Source: DATFPQ01 sp035264765
GTDB lineage: Bacteria; Actinomycetota; Actinomycetes; Actinomycetales; Angustibacteraceae
Reading direction: 5' to 3'
Assembly: GCA_035264765.1 (NCBI GenBank)
Contig: DATFPQ010000119.1
Location: 1 to 22,658, forward strand
DNA: 22,658 nt
Both the position numbers and the translations under genes were made by a program. Below are positions 1-7,600 of this stretch, piece by piece. Numbering within the stretch: the stretch's first letter is position 1; each line of letters begins with the position of its first letter. Under the pieces are notes generated by a model. The model made no database searches. It worked only from the letters and a program-made list of their open reading frames with translations, and was not told the origin of the DNA.

Positions 1-969
1 ACGCTGGGGGCGGCGTTGGCGGCCAGCCGCAGCACCTCCGACAGGGCGTGCGCCCGCCTCGTGGAGGCCGGGCGGGTGTCCGGGCCGTCCGCCGCCGAGG
101 GGCGGGGGGCGGCGCCGGCCTCGACCAGGGTGGTCAACAACGCGCCGGTGACCTGGTCGACCTCCCCGCGCAGCCGAACCCGCCCGGTCGGCGTCGGGGT
201 CAGCCACAACTCGTCCCGGTGGCGGCGGCCAGCTCCTCGGCCAGCACCCCGGCCGGTCGACCGCGTGCAGCACCTCCCGGCCCAGCCGGCGCACCGTGGC
301 CGGGTCGAACACCGCGCACTGCTCCAGCAGCCACCCCTCCACCCGGCCGGTCAGGTCCGCCCGGGTCTCCCCGTCGGGGTGCCGGGGCAGCGCCCGCACG
401 CTGGCCAGCACCGCGTCGGCGTGCGCCCGGGACACCCCACCCTCGGCCAGCGCCCGGCCGGTCGCCGGCAGGGTCGGGTCGTCGTCGGAGCGGGCCGGTC
501 CGGTCAGCACCGGCAGCCCGGGCTGCGGGGTCTCGTCGGCGGCCGGGTCCAGCGCCCGGGCCGCCCGCACGTCGGCGGCCGCGACCCGCGGGTCGACCCG
601 CAGCGCCTGCGCCAACCAGGCCTGGGTCGAGGTGGCGCCGACCGCCGCCGCCCAGCCGCGGGCGTCGAGCTCGCGGACCAGCGCGAGGCGGTGCGCGTCC
701 AGGCGGGCCCGGACCGCCTCGTACTCGCGCAGCCGGTCGACCAGGTCATCCTCGCTGTGCCGCCAGGTCGGTTCGCCGGAGACTGCCTTGACATCGCGCA
801 GCAGTAGGCCCCAGGCCGAGCCGCCGTCCGGCACTGGGCCGATCCCGGCGCCGGGCGCATCGCCCGGCACCGCCTCGGCCACGGCGCCCGGCCCGGCGTC
901 GGGCACGGTGCCCAACCCGGCGTCGGGCACGGTGCCCAACCCGGCGTCCGAGGGCGTCTGCTGCTTCAT
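1..969 (-). CDS. DUF222 (13E12 repeat) / HNH-type protein, 5' part, frame-disrupted
   Basis: The ATG at 969 opens a reading frame that continues off the left edge. After a low-complexity Ala/Gly/Pro start it reads like the DUF222 domain that precedes HNH nuclease domains in actinobacteria, for example ALVRELDARGWAAAVGATST, then a helical stretch ending in VRRLGREVLHAVD near base 256. Beyond that the family-like protein changes frame. VLAEELAAATG is read in a second frame (about 247-216). DELWLTPTPTGRVRLRGEVD and the following ALLTTLVEAGAAPRPSA are in a third frame from about 215 to the edge. The starting frame itself stays open to base 1 but gives only an Arg/Pro-rich product there. This indicates two indels, so the gene is either a pseudogene or carries sequencing errors. 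Any HNH domain would lie outside the window. DUF222 proteins are usually multi-copy and their role is unproven. Confidence 0.72.
   Translation of the reverse strand, partial: MKQQTPSDAGLGTVPDAGLGTVPDAGPGAVAEAVPGDAPGAGIGPVPDGGSAWGLLLRDVKAVSGEPTWRHSEDDLVDRLREYEAVRARLDAHRLALVRELDARGWAAAVGATSTQAWLAQALRVDPRVAAADVRAARALDPAADETPQPGLPVLTGPARSDDDPTLPATGRALAEGGVSRAHADAVLASVRALPRHPDGETRADLTGRVEGWLLEQCAVFDPATVRRLGREVLHAVDRPGCWPRSWPPPPGRVVADPDADRAGSAARGGRPGHRRVVDHPGRGRRRPPPLGGGRPGHPPGLHEAGARPVGGAAAGRQRRPQR
893..948. repeat. 24-bp tandem repeat in the DUF222 gene start
   Basis: A 24-bp unit (893-916) is repeated exactly at 917-940 and followed by 8 bases of a third copy. It is in frame on the minus strand and encodes two copies of an eight-residue DAGLGTVP-type unit near the N terminus. 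It probably arose by slippage and encodes a flexible linker. Confidence 0.8.
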
Positions 970-1203
970 GCCAATGAACGTATCGGGCACCACCGACAGT
1001 TCGGCCCGGCGAGGACCGCTGTGCCGCATGGCGATGCCTGTGGATAAGCGCCGCGCGACAAGCGTCAGTTGTGGTATGGCGCACGCTGACGTAGGGGCGT
1101 ACCAGCCTCCCAAGACCGCCCGTCAGAGCCGAGCGGTCTCACTGGGTGTCGTCCAGTCGCGACGCCACTGCGGCAGACGGCCGGATCGGCACCGTGCGAG
1201 GCA
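970..1203. other. Intergenic stretch with one DnaA-box match
   Basis: No gene is supported here. The interval must carry the promoter of the minus-strand DUF222 gene. It contains TGTGGATAA at 1039-1047, a perfect match to the DnaA box read on the other strand. A single box with no AT-rich element or box cluster is not evidence for an origin. Confidence 0.4.
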
Positions 1204-1390
1204 TGTCGACTCTTCAGCGCGACGGATGAGAAGTGGATGGCGCCGGACGCGGTGTTCAACACCCCCGGCCGGCGCGCACCCAGCCCCGCACCGGACCAGC
1301 GGGACCTGGTAGAGGCCATGTTCTACATCTCCGACACCGGCTGCTTTGGCGGTTCCACGCAGATGAGTTTCGGTCCGACGGTGAGTCGGA
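1204..1390 (+). pseudogene. Degenerate IS5-type transposase N-terminal remnant
   Basis: Translation from 1204 gives LFSATDEKWMAP and then, after a short variable stretch, RDLVEAMFYISDTGC (about 1297-1341). This matches the N-terminal DUF4096 pattern of IS5-family transposases: a 'TDE.W' start, then a helix of the type 'R.lvdAifYv.rTGCqWR.LP..F'. The expected WRF follows only after a one-base frame change: TGGCGGTTC is read in the next frame, giving WRFHADEF. The remnant stops at the ribosome binding site of the next gene, and nothing of the catalytic DDE domain remains. No terminal inverted repeats or target duplication were recognised. It is a relic insertion sequence that may have brought or replaced the promoter of the downstream gene. 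Confidence 0.6.
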
Positions 1391-1396
1391 GGGAGC

Positions 1397-1918
1397 ATGA
1401 CGACCGGAGAGATCGACCCTAGGTACGGCGACGCGTCGGCTATCGCACCGCCGTGGGCTGCCATCGAGCGCCTGTTGATAGACGCGCAGCTGTACTGGAT
1501 CATCACCGTCCGCGCGGACGGGCGTCCGCATGCGGTGCCGCTCGTGGGCGTCTGGCAGGACGGTGCCTTCGCGTTCTGCACGGGCTCCGAGGAGCAGAAG
1601 CAGCGCAACCTCGACGTCAACCCGCACGTGGCTGTGACGACGGGGAGCACCGGCGCGAACGGCTGGGACAGCGGCAACGACGTGGTGGTCGAGGGCACGG
1701 CGGTCCGCGTGACGGATCCGGCGGCGCTGCAGGGCCTGGCGGCGGCGTGGTTCGCCAAGTACGGCGAAGACTGGAAGTTCGAGGTCCGCGGCCAGGAGTT
1801 CGTCGAGCTCAGCCACTCCGGTGGTGGTGGCGGGGGCGGCGCGTTGGTGTACCAGGTCAGGCCCGACAAGGTTCTCGTGTTCGGCGACGCGCACGGCCAG
1901 ACGAGGTACCGCTTCTGA
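1397..1918 (+). CDS. Pyridoxamine 5'-phosphate oxidase-fold (PPOX) family F420/FMN protein
   Basis: A 173-residue cytosolic protein of the split-barrel flavin-binding fold. Diagnostic stretches are LYWIITVRADGRPHAVPLVG (about 33-52), where the conserved 'T.r.DGrPh..Pv' strand lines the cofactor pocket, then FAFCTGSEEQKQRNL and HVAVTTG. A later VVVEGTAVRVTD strand is typical of general-stress or F420-dependent PPOX proteins in actinobacteria. A Gly-rich run (about residues 141-147) before the last strand is unusual and looks like a slipped glycine repeat. The start is supported by GGAGGG at 1388-1393, only a few bases from the ATG. The gene stands alone, with the transposase relic directly upstream and an apparently empty region downstream. 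The natural substrate is unknown, and F420 versus FMN use cannot be decided from sequence. Confidence 0.88.
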   Translation: MTTGEIDPRYGDASAIAPPWAAIERLLIDAQLYWIITVRADGRPHAVPLVGVWQDGAFAFCTGSEEQKQRNLDVNPHVAVTTGSTGANGWDSGNDVVVEGTAVRVTDPAALQGLAAAWFAKYGEDWKFEVRGQEFVELSHSGGGGGGGALVYQVRPDKVLVFGDAHGQTRYRF

Positions 1919-2495
1919 GTCGCCGCCAGCCGGACCGGGCTCCCATGTGGACAACTGTCGCCCACCAGCGGCACGTGCTGTTCGAGCCATCTGCCCGTTC
2001 CGCGTGACCAGCGGCTAGCGCGGACGGTGGGTGGCGGTGGAGGCACCGGAGCGTGGAGACGGCGACTGGGCGCTGGCTCACCGGCTGCGCGAGACCAGCT
2101 CAGCCCGGCCGACGCGCGCAGGCGTGGGTGCCACGTCTGGGCTGCCTTCGCTGCGAGCGGCGGGAGGTAAGCGTCACCAGCCCTGCCCGCGACCGCCCGG
2201 CCGAAGGCATCCGACTCGCTGAAGTGGCGGACACCGAACGCAACTTTGCTGACGGTCGCGGAGGCCCGCCGCTAGCGGGAGCGACCGCCGACGAGCTGTC
2301 GGTCATGAGGGGTTGTCCTTCCACCTGCGGTGGCGGGTCAGGAGGTGCGGCGGTGAGCCCGGAGGCGCGGGCGGGCGACGGCCGGTCCGGTCACGGATCT
2401 GCCGGTGCGGCCCACCGGTGCGCTGCCCCCGAGCTACCCCAACGGCCCCGACCCGCGTCCGCAGGCCGGGGCCGTTCTGGATCAGCCGCTGTGGG
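1919..2495. other. Intergenic region without a convincing gene
   Basis: Open frames on both strands here give Arg/Pro/Ala-rich translations with no recognisable motif. They look like GC-driven open frames or fully eroded DNA. A minus-strand frame starting near 2306 has a fair Shine-Dalgarno sequence (GGAAGGAC) but encodes a featureless basic peptide. The only structured element seen is the inverted repeat at 2441-2476, listed separately. Confidence 0.5.
2441..2476 (-). terminator. Candidate terminator hairpin after the sulfur operon
   Basis: AACGGCCCCG (2441-2450) and CGGGGCCGTT (2467-2476) form a perfect 10-bp stem with a 16-base loop, about 20 bases past the stop codon of the last operon gene. 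There is no T-run, which is common for actinobacterial terminators. Confidence 0.6.
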
Positions 2496-3425
2496 TCAGA
2501 CCGCGTTTGTGTAGTGCGAGGCGTCCCCAGTCAGTGCCCGGCTCCGTCCGCCGTCCAGGCCGATCGGGACGTCACCGGCGACGGTCACCCGGTGCAGCCG
2601 GCGCGGCAGCCGGTCGTAGTTGTCGGACGCGTAGTGCTGGGTGATCCGGTTGTCGAACACCACTAGCTGGTCGGGCTCCCACCGGACCTGGACGACGTTC
2701 TCTGGCCGGGTCACGTACGACTGCAGCAGCCGCAGCACGTCTCGGCTCTCGCTGTGCGACAAGCCGACGATGCGCTGCGCGAACCCGCCGATGAAGAGCC
2801 CGCGCTCACCGGTCCGCGGGTGCACCCGCACCACGGGGTGAACCGTCTCGTACCTGGTCGAGGTGAACACCTTCCGCCGCTGCCAGGTGGCGTCGTCCCA
2901 GTCCTCCGGCGGCTGCGCGTAGTCGTAGTCGTTGGTATGCACCGCCCACAGGGTGTCCGCCAACGTGCGCAGCGGCACCGGCAGGTCCCGGTAGGCAGAA
3001 CCGGTGTTGGCGATCAGGGTCTCCCCGCCGTACGGCGGGACGACCTTGCTGGCCAACGTGCTGACGGCTGGTGGTGCGGGCACGAATGTGACGTCGGTGT
3101 GCCAGTGGTTGGCCACACCACCCTCGCTGTCGACGGGCAGCACCCGCGGCGCGCCGTCCACGGACGGGACCGTCGGATGGGCCGTGGTCAGCGCGCCGAA
3201 GGAGGCGGCGAGCCGCTCCTGGCCGGCGTCGTCCAGCGGTGCGCCGCGGAACACCAGGGCCTTGTGCTCGTGCAGCGCCTGGGTGAGGAACGCGATGGTC
3301 TCGGCGTCCAGCGTGCGGGTGACGTCGACGCCGGTGACTTCGGCTCCGATCCGCGCGGTGAGCCGGCGCACGTCGCGGTCGGTGGCGGGGCCGCTGGTCG
3401 TAGAGGTCTTGCCGATGGTGGTCAT
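2496..3425 (-). CDS. TauD/TfdA-type Fe(II)/2-oxoglutarate dioxygenase
   Basis: A 309-residue protein of the taurine/alkylsulfatase dioxygenase family. Such enzymes hydroxylate the carbon bearing a sulfonate or sulfate ester, so that sulfite or sulfate is released. The metal triad is visible: HTD in NHWHTDVTF (His109, Asp111) and the distal His264 in NRITQHYA. Arg279 in LHRVTV fits the 2-oxoglutarate-binding arginine. Length is normal for TauD/AtsK. The ATG at 3425 overlaps the stop of the upstream monooxygenase gene (ATGA), so translation is coupled, and this is the last gene of the operon. The substrate could be taurine, another alkanesulfonate or an alkyl sulfate. The protein resembles the family generally, so the name tauD is not asserted. 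Confidence 0.92.
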   Translation of the reverse strand: MTTIGKTSTTSGPATDRDVRRLTARIGAEVTGVDVTRTLDAETIAFLTQALHEHKALVFRGAPLDDAGQERLAASFGALTTAHPTVPSVDGAPRVLPVDSEGGVANHWHTDVTFVPAPPAVSTLASKVVPPYGGETLIANTGSAYRDLPVPLRTLADTLWAVHTNDYDYAQPPEDWDDATWQRRKVFTSTRYETVHPVVRVHPRTGERGLFIGGFAQRIVGLSHSESRDVLRLLQSYVTRPENVVQVRWEPDQLVVFDNRITQHYASDNYDRLPRRLHRVTVAGDVPIGLDGGRSRALTGDASHYTNAV

Positions 3426-4783
3426 GCGGCGTTCTCCTTCGACACGGTGTTGGAAAGGCTGGTGCTGGCGCGACGGGCGCTGACCGGTCGGTCCAGGCCG
3501 TAGTGGTCGCGCAGGGTGGTGCCGGTGTACTCGGTGCGGAACAGCCCGCGGCGCCGCAGCTCGGGGACGACGTGGTCCACGAAGTCGGATAGCCCGTCCG
3601 GGAGGGTCGCCGGCATGACGTTGAAGCCGTCCGCGGCGCCGTTCTGGAACCACAGCTGGATCTGGTCCGCGACCTGCTCAGGGGTGCCGGCGAGCACTCG
3701 GTGCCCGCGACCGCCGGCGAGGCGCTCGATCAGCTGGCGGATCGTCAGCTGATCGCGGCTGGCGAGCTGGGTGACCAGGTCGAACCGGCTCTTGTTGCCC
3801 TCAGTTGACGGTCCCACCGGCGGCAGCGGGCCGTCCAGGTCGTGACCGGAGAGGTCGGTGTCGAGCATCGAGGACAGCTGCGCGACGCCGTACGCCGGGC
3901 TGATCAGCGCGTTGAGCTCGGCCTCGCGTGCCTTCGCTTCGGCTTCGGTGCCGCCGAGGACCGGGCTGATGCCGGGCAGCACCAGCAGGTTCTGCGCCCG
4001 CCGGCGGTGGGCCACCACCCGACGCTTGAGGTCCGCGTAGAACTGCTGCCCGTCCTCGAGCGTCTGCTGCGCGGTGAACACGGCCTCGGCGAACTCGGCC
4101 GCGTACTCCTTGCCCGCCTCGGACGAGCCTGCCTGCACGAGCAGCGGATACCCCTGCACGGGTCGCCGGATGTTCAGCGGGCCGCGCACCTGGAAGTGCT
4201 CGCCGCGGTGGTTGACCGGCGTGATGAGGTCGGTGTCGGTGTAGATACCCGACTCCTTGTCGGCCAGCACCGCACCGTCGTCGAAGCTGTCCCACAGGGC
4301 CTGCGCGAGCTGGACGAACTCCGTCGCCCGGGCGTACCGGGCGGCGTGGTCCGGGCGCCCGGTCAGCCCGAAGTTGCGGGCCTCGTCCTGCCCGGCCGAT
4401 GTGACGATGTTCCAGCCGGCCCGCCCACCGCTGAGGTGGTCCAGCGACGCGAAGGCCCGCGCCAGGGTGTACGGGTGGTTGTAGGTCGTCGAGGCGGTCG
4501 CGATCAGACCCACGTGTCGCGTGCTGGCCGCCAGTGCGGCCAGCAGGGTCAGCGGCTCGAAGGCGCTGTGCGTGTTGTGCTTGACGTTGCCGTGCAGCGC
4601 GACGGCGTCGGCGAAGAAGATGGAGTCGAGCAGACCACGCTCGGCGGTCTGCGCAATCCGGACGTAGTGGTGCAGGTCCAAGGCGGCACCCGGGTCCACG
4701 CTCCGGTGGCGCCAGGCTGCCTCGTGGTGGCCGTTCGCCATCACGAACGCGTTGAGGTGGAGCTGTCTGCGGGGGGTCGTCAT
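3422..4783 (-). CDS. NtaA/SnaA/DszA-type FMN-dependent monooxygenase
   Basis: A 453-residue protein of the luciferase-like superfamily, in the NtaA/SnaA/DszA/SoxA branch rather than the SsuD branch. Family marks are LHLNAFVMANGHHEAAWRH at the N terminus, GLLDSIFFAD, and the conserved block TYNHPYTLARAFASLDHLSG followed by GRAGWNIVTSA. Length (about 440-460) fits the family. These enzymes use reduced FMN from a separate reductase to cleave C-S or C-N bonds, and the SsuE-like reductase at the head of the operon is the obvious partner. The start at 4783 follows GAAAGG with normal spacing and gives MTTPRRQLHLN. The stop overlaps the dioxygenase start by four bases. Context points to an organosulfur substrate (sulfone, sulfonate or sulfide), but the exact compound is not deducible. 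Confidence 0.92.
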   Translation of the reverse strand: MTTPRRQLHLNAFVMANGHHEAAWRHRSVDPGAALDLHHYVRIAQTAERGLLDSIFFADAVALHGNVKHNTHSAFEPLTLLAALAASTRHVGLIATASTTYNHPYTLARAFASLDHLSGGRAGWNIVTSAGQDEARNFGLTGRPDHAARYARATEFVQLAQALWDSFDDGAVLADKESGIYTDTDLITPVNHRGEHFQVRGPLNIRRPVQGYPLLVQAGSSEAGKEYAAEFAEAVFTAQQTLEDGQQFYADLKRRVVAHRRRAQNLLVLPGISPVLGGTEAEAKAREAELNALISPAYGVAQLSSMLDTDLSGHDLDGPLPPVGPSTEGNKSRFDLVTQLASRDQLTIRQLIERLAGGRGHRVLAGTPEQVADQIQLWFQNGAADGFNVMPATLPDGLSDFVDHVVPELRRRGLFRTEYTGTTLRDHYGLDRPVSARRASTSLSNTVSKENAA

Positions 4784-4809
4784 CGAACGGTGCCTTTCGG
4801 GGAGGGAGG

Positions 4810-5694
4810 TCAGTGGCCGTCGGCGAGGCCGCGCCAGCGCGAGAAGTGCCGCTCGAGCCGCACCAGGACGGTGTTCACCAGAAGACCGAAGACCGACACG
4901 GTCAGGATGCCGGCGTACATGTCGGGGATCTGGAAGCTGCTCTGCGCGTTGATGATGAGGTACCCCAGACCGGCCTTGGCACCGACCATCTCGGCCGCGA
5001 TGAGGACGAGGATCGAGGCGGTGCCGGCCATCCGGACGCCGGTGAAGATGGTCGGCACGGCCGACGGCAGCACTACCTTCTGAAATAGTTGCAGGTTCGA
5101 CAGTCCGAGCGACCTCGCCGCTCGCAGGAGCAGCGGGTCGACCGTCCGCACCCCGGCGATCGTGTTCAACAGCACTGGGAAGAAGCTGGCGTAGGCGACG
5201 ATGCTGATCTTGCTCGTCTCGCCGATTCCGAGCAGCAGCGTGAACACCGGCAGCAGGGCCAGGGCCGCGGTGTTGCGGAACAGCTCCAGCAGTGGGGTGA
5301 GGAGCTCCCGCAGCCCTCGGTACCAGGCGACGAAGAGCCCGGTGACGACGCCCGCGAGCACCGCCAGCCCGAAGCCGATCGCCGAGCGGGTGAGGCTGGC
5401 CTGCAGGTGCTCCTGCAGCTGGCCGTTCTCGACCAGCCCCCACCACGCTTGCAGCACCTCGTGCAGCGGCGGCAGGAACACCCGTCGCTGGTCGTCCAGG
5501 AGGTGCTCCGGGCCGAGCTCCCACAGCAGAAGGAACAGCCCGACGGCGGTGCTGCGGCGCACCACCCGGCCGGCTGATCGCGCCGTCCGGTCTACCGCCG
5601 AGGTCCGGGGACGGGCGTCCGCGGTGGTGGGTGTTCCGCTGGTGCGCCTGGCGGCGTCGACGTCCTCGGTGTGATCCACGGTGACCGTGCTCAT
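4810..5694 (-). CDS. ABC transporter permease, SsuC/TauC-like
   Basis: A 294-residue inner-membrane subunit of a sulfonate/nitrate/taurine-type importer. After a polar cytosolic N terminus of about 45 residues come the expected hydrophobic segments: about 48-60, 105-123, 142-157, 164-182, 225-240 and 262-278. The EAA loop that docks on the ATPase is clear at about 191-215, as RAARSLGLSNLQLFQKVVLP. The ATG at 5694 overlaps the ATPase stop as TGATG, so the two are translationally coupled. A 26-base gap separates it from the monooxygenase gene. It works with the adjacent lipoprotein and ATPase. The substrate is inferred to be an organosulfonate from the enzymes in the operon. Confidence 0.93.
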   Translation of the reverse strand: MSTVTVDHTEDVDAARRTSGTPTTADARPRTSAVDRTARSAGRVVRRSTAVGLFLLLWELGPEHLLDDQRRVFLPPLHEVLQAWWGLVENGQLQEHLQASLTRSAIGFGLAVLAGVVTGLFVAWYRGLRELLTPLLELFRNTAALALLPVFTLLLGIGETSKISIVAYASFFPVLLNTIAGVRTVDPLLLRAARSLGLSNLQLFQKVVLPSAVPTIFTGVRMAGTASILVLIAAEMVGAKAGLGYLIINAQSSFQIPDMYAGILTVSVFGLLVNTVLVRLERHFSRWRGLADGH

Positions 5695-6539
5695 CAGGCT
5701 GCCCTCTCCGTGCCGTCCGGCAGGATCTTGCGGTCGCCGGCGCGCTGGGCGCGCTGCAGCTCGTCGTGCAGTTCGGTCCAGACCAGGTGCCGGTAGTGCA
5801 CGAACTGTGGGTCCGAGCGCAGGTCGCCCGACCCCAGGCGGTCCCCCAGGTCGATGCTTACGAGGCTCTTCAGTCGTCCCGGCCGCGAGCTCAGCACCGC
5901 CACCCGCTGGCCGAGGTAGACGGCCTCCTCGATGCCGTGGGTTATGAAGACGACCGTCGTGCCCGTCGTGCGCCAGATCCGCAGTAGCTCGTCCTGCAGC
6001 TGTTCGCGCGTCTGGGCGTCCAGTGCGGCGAACGGCTCGTCCATCAGCAGGATGCCGGGTTGGTAGGCGAGGCTGCGGGCGATCGCGACCCGCTGCTTCA
6101 TCCCGCCGGACAGCTCGTGCGGGTACCGGTCCTCGAACCCCTCCAGGCCGACCAGGGCCAGGACGTCGCGGGCCCTTCCCTGGCGCACGCGCCGGCCCAC
6201 CCCCTGCTGCTCCAGTCCGAACGCCACGTTGCCGAGCGCGGTGCGCCAGGGGAAGAGCGCGTACTGCTGGAACACGATGCCGCGGTCCAGGCCCGGACCG
6301 GTGACCTCCGTGCCGTCCACGCGGACTCGCCCGCTGGTTGGCCGGGTCAGCCCACCCAGGATGTCCAGCAGTGTCGTCTTCCCGGAGCCGCTGGGCCCCA
6401 CAAGCGTAAGGAACTCGCCGTCCGGGACGTCGAGGGTGATGTCGTCCAGGGCCCGCAGCACCCGCGCGGCGGGTTGGTCCTTGCTGGGGCGGACGACGAA
6501 CTCCTTCGTCACCCCGCGCAGTTCGAGCTTGGCGGTCAT
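5694..6539 (-). CDS. ABC transporter ATP-binding protein, SsuB/TauB-like
   Basis: A 281-residue nucleotide-binding subunit that energises the importer. All motifs are intact: Walker A GPSGSGKTT (48-56), Q-loop FQQYALFPW (90-98), signature LSGGMKQR (143-150), Walker B ILLMDEPFAALD (163-174) and switch His201. The FQQ..LFPW Q-loop and MDEPFAALD are typical of the nitrate/sulfonate/taurine subfamily. The start overlaps the lipoprotein stop by four bases (ATGA) and its own stop overlaps the permease start by one base. Nothing suggests inactivation. Confidence 0.95.
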   Translation of the reverse strand: MTAKLELRGVTKEFVVRPSKDQPAARVLRALDDITLDVPDGEFLTLVGPSGSGKTTLLDILGGLTRPTSGRVRVDGTEVTGPGLDRGIVFQQYALFPWRTALGNVAFGLEQQGVGRRVRQGRARDVLALVGLEGFEDRYPHELSGGMKQRVAIARSLAYQPGILLMDEPFAALDAQTREQLQDELLRIWRTTGTTVVFITHGIEEAVYLGQRVAVLSSRPGRLKSLVSIDLGDRLGSGDLRSDPQFVHYRHLVWTELHDELQRAQRAGDRKILPDGTERAA

Positions 6540-7600
6540 CGGGTCCCCGCTCCGGCTAGAGCGTTGAGCTCGTTCGTGTAGAGCTCGCTCGGCTTCAGCG
6601 CGCCCTTCGCGACGATGCCGCTGCCCTCCAGCCAGCCTTGCCAGCGGGTGAAGTCCCTGTCAGTGATCACGCCGCCTGGCGCTGGGACGCCGACGCTCTT
6701 CCAGTACTTGAGGTTGTCGGTCTTCTCGTTGCGGCCACGCTTTTCGATGATCGAGGTGAAGCGGGCGATCACCTCGCTGCGCGCGGTGGTGCGCTCCCAC
6801 TCGATGGCCTTGGCGACGCCGGTGACGAGCTCCTTGGCCGCCCCCGGGTGCTGGGCGATGAAGTCCTCGCGCAGCACGTACTGGCCGCCGTTGAACGCCC
6901 CGAACATTCCGTAGTCGCTGAACAGCGAGCGGAGCCCGCCGGTCGCCACCGCGTGGTCCTGCAGCACCCCGCTGAGGGACCCGACGTCCACCTGACCGCG
7001 CCGGATGGCCTGCTCGGTGTCGTTGGGCGGCAGCACCACCAGCTGTACCTGGTCGATCTCCTTCGGGGTCAGCCCGTTCTTCGTCAGGTAGGTATCGATG
7101 ACGGCCTCCGAGTGCGCGCCCAGGGTGTTGACCGCGATCTTCTTGCCGATCAGGTCCCGGGGCGTGCGGATCGGGCTGTTGTCGGTCACGTAGAAGCCGA
7201 TGAACGACTTCTGGTCCGAGCCGTAGTAGTTCACGACGGCCTTCACCGGCGCGCCCGCCTGGATGAGCTTGACGACCGCGCCCGAGAATGCCCCGCCGAT
7301 GTCGGTCTGGCCGGTGGCCGCCGACTGGATGTCCTGTGGGCCGCTGATGGTGCTGCCGACCCACTTCAGCCGGATGTTCGAGAAGTACCCGAGGTCCTGG
7401 GCCAGCTCGGGGAGTGTGACGTTGTTGGCAGAGCCCTGGTAGCGGACGGTCACGGGACCGGTCCCGCTGCTGGCCTGGCTGGAGCCGCCGCACGCGGCGG
7501 CCATCGCCACCGCGGCGGACAGCACGCCGAGTCGGGCCAGCGTGCGGACCCGGACGCAGCGGCGCGGGACGAGGCGACGGTCGAGGGCGCGGCGGGCCAT
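6536..7600 (-). CDS. ABC transporter substrate-binding lipoprotein, SsuA-like
   Basis: A 354-residue extracytoplasmic solute-binding protein. An Arg-rich n-region and hydrophobic core end in a lipobox with the acylated Cys at residue 37 (MAAACGG), so the mature protein is membrane-tethered outside the cell. The body has the NMT1/SsuA pattern: VTLPELAQDLGYF near the start, DIGGAFSGAVVKLIQAGAPV where the ligand-facing loop lies, and DLIGKKIAVNTLGAHSEAVI with downstream DTEQAIRRGQVDVGS. This family binds sulfonates, sulfate esters, nitrate or thiamine precursors. Operon context favours an organosulfur ligand. The start at 7600 overlaps the reductase stop (TGATG). An Arg-rich stretch before the core makes a slightly later start possible. 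Confidence 0.92.
   Translation of the reverse strand: MARRALDRRLVPRRCVRVRTLARLGVLSAAVAMAAACGGSSQASSGTGPVTVRYQGSANNVTLPELAQDLGYFSNIRLKWVGSTISGPQDIQSAATGQTDIGGAFSGAVVKLIQAGAPVKAVVNYYGSDQKSFIGFYVTDNSPIRTPRDLIGKKIAVNTLGAHSEAVIDTYLTKNGLTPKEIDQVQLVVLPPNDTEQAIRRGQVDVGSLSGVLQDHAVATGGLRSLFSDYGMFGAFNGGQYVLREDFIAQHPGAAKELVTGVAKAIEWERTTARSEVIARFTSIIEKRGRNEKTDNLKYWKSVGVPAPGGVITDRDFTRWQGWLEGSGIVAKGALKPSELYTNELNALAGAGTR

Noticed and set aside
1039..1047. A perfect DnaA box as a sign of a replication origin
   Set aside because: It is a single box with no cluster, no AT-rich unwinding element and no dnaA, dnaN or rep gene nearby.
2053..2514. A 153-codon plus-strand ORF in the gap after the PPOX gene
   Set aside because: Composition is featureless and Arg/Ala/Gly-rich, there is no family match that I recognise, and it overlaps the end of the dioxygenase gene.
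3842..5083. A 413-codon plus-strand frame
   Set aside because: It is antisense to the flavin monooxygenase and permease genes and has no recognisable domain.
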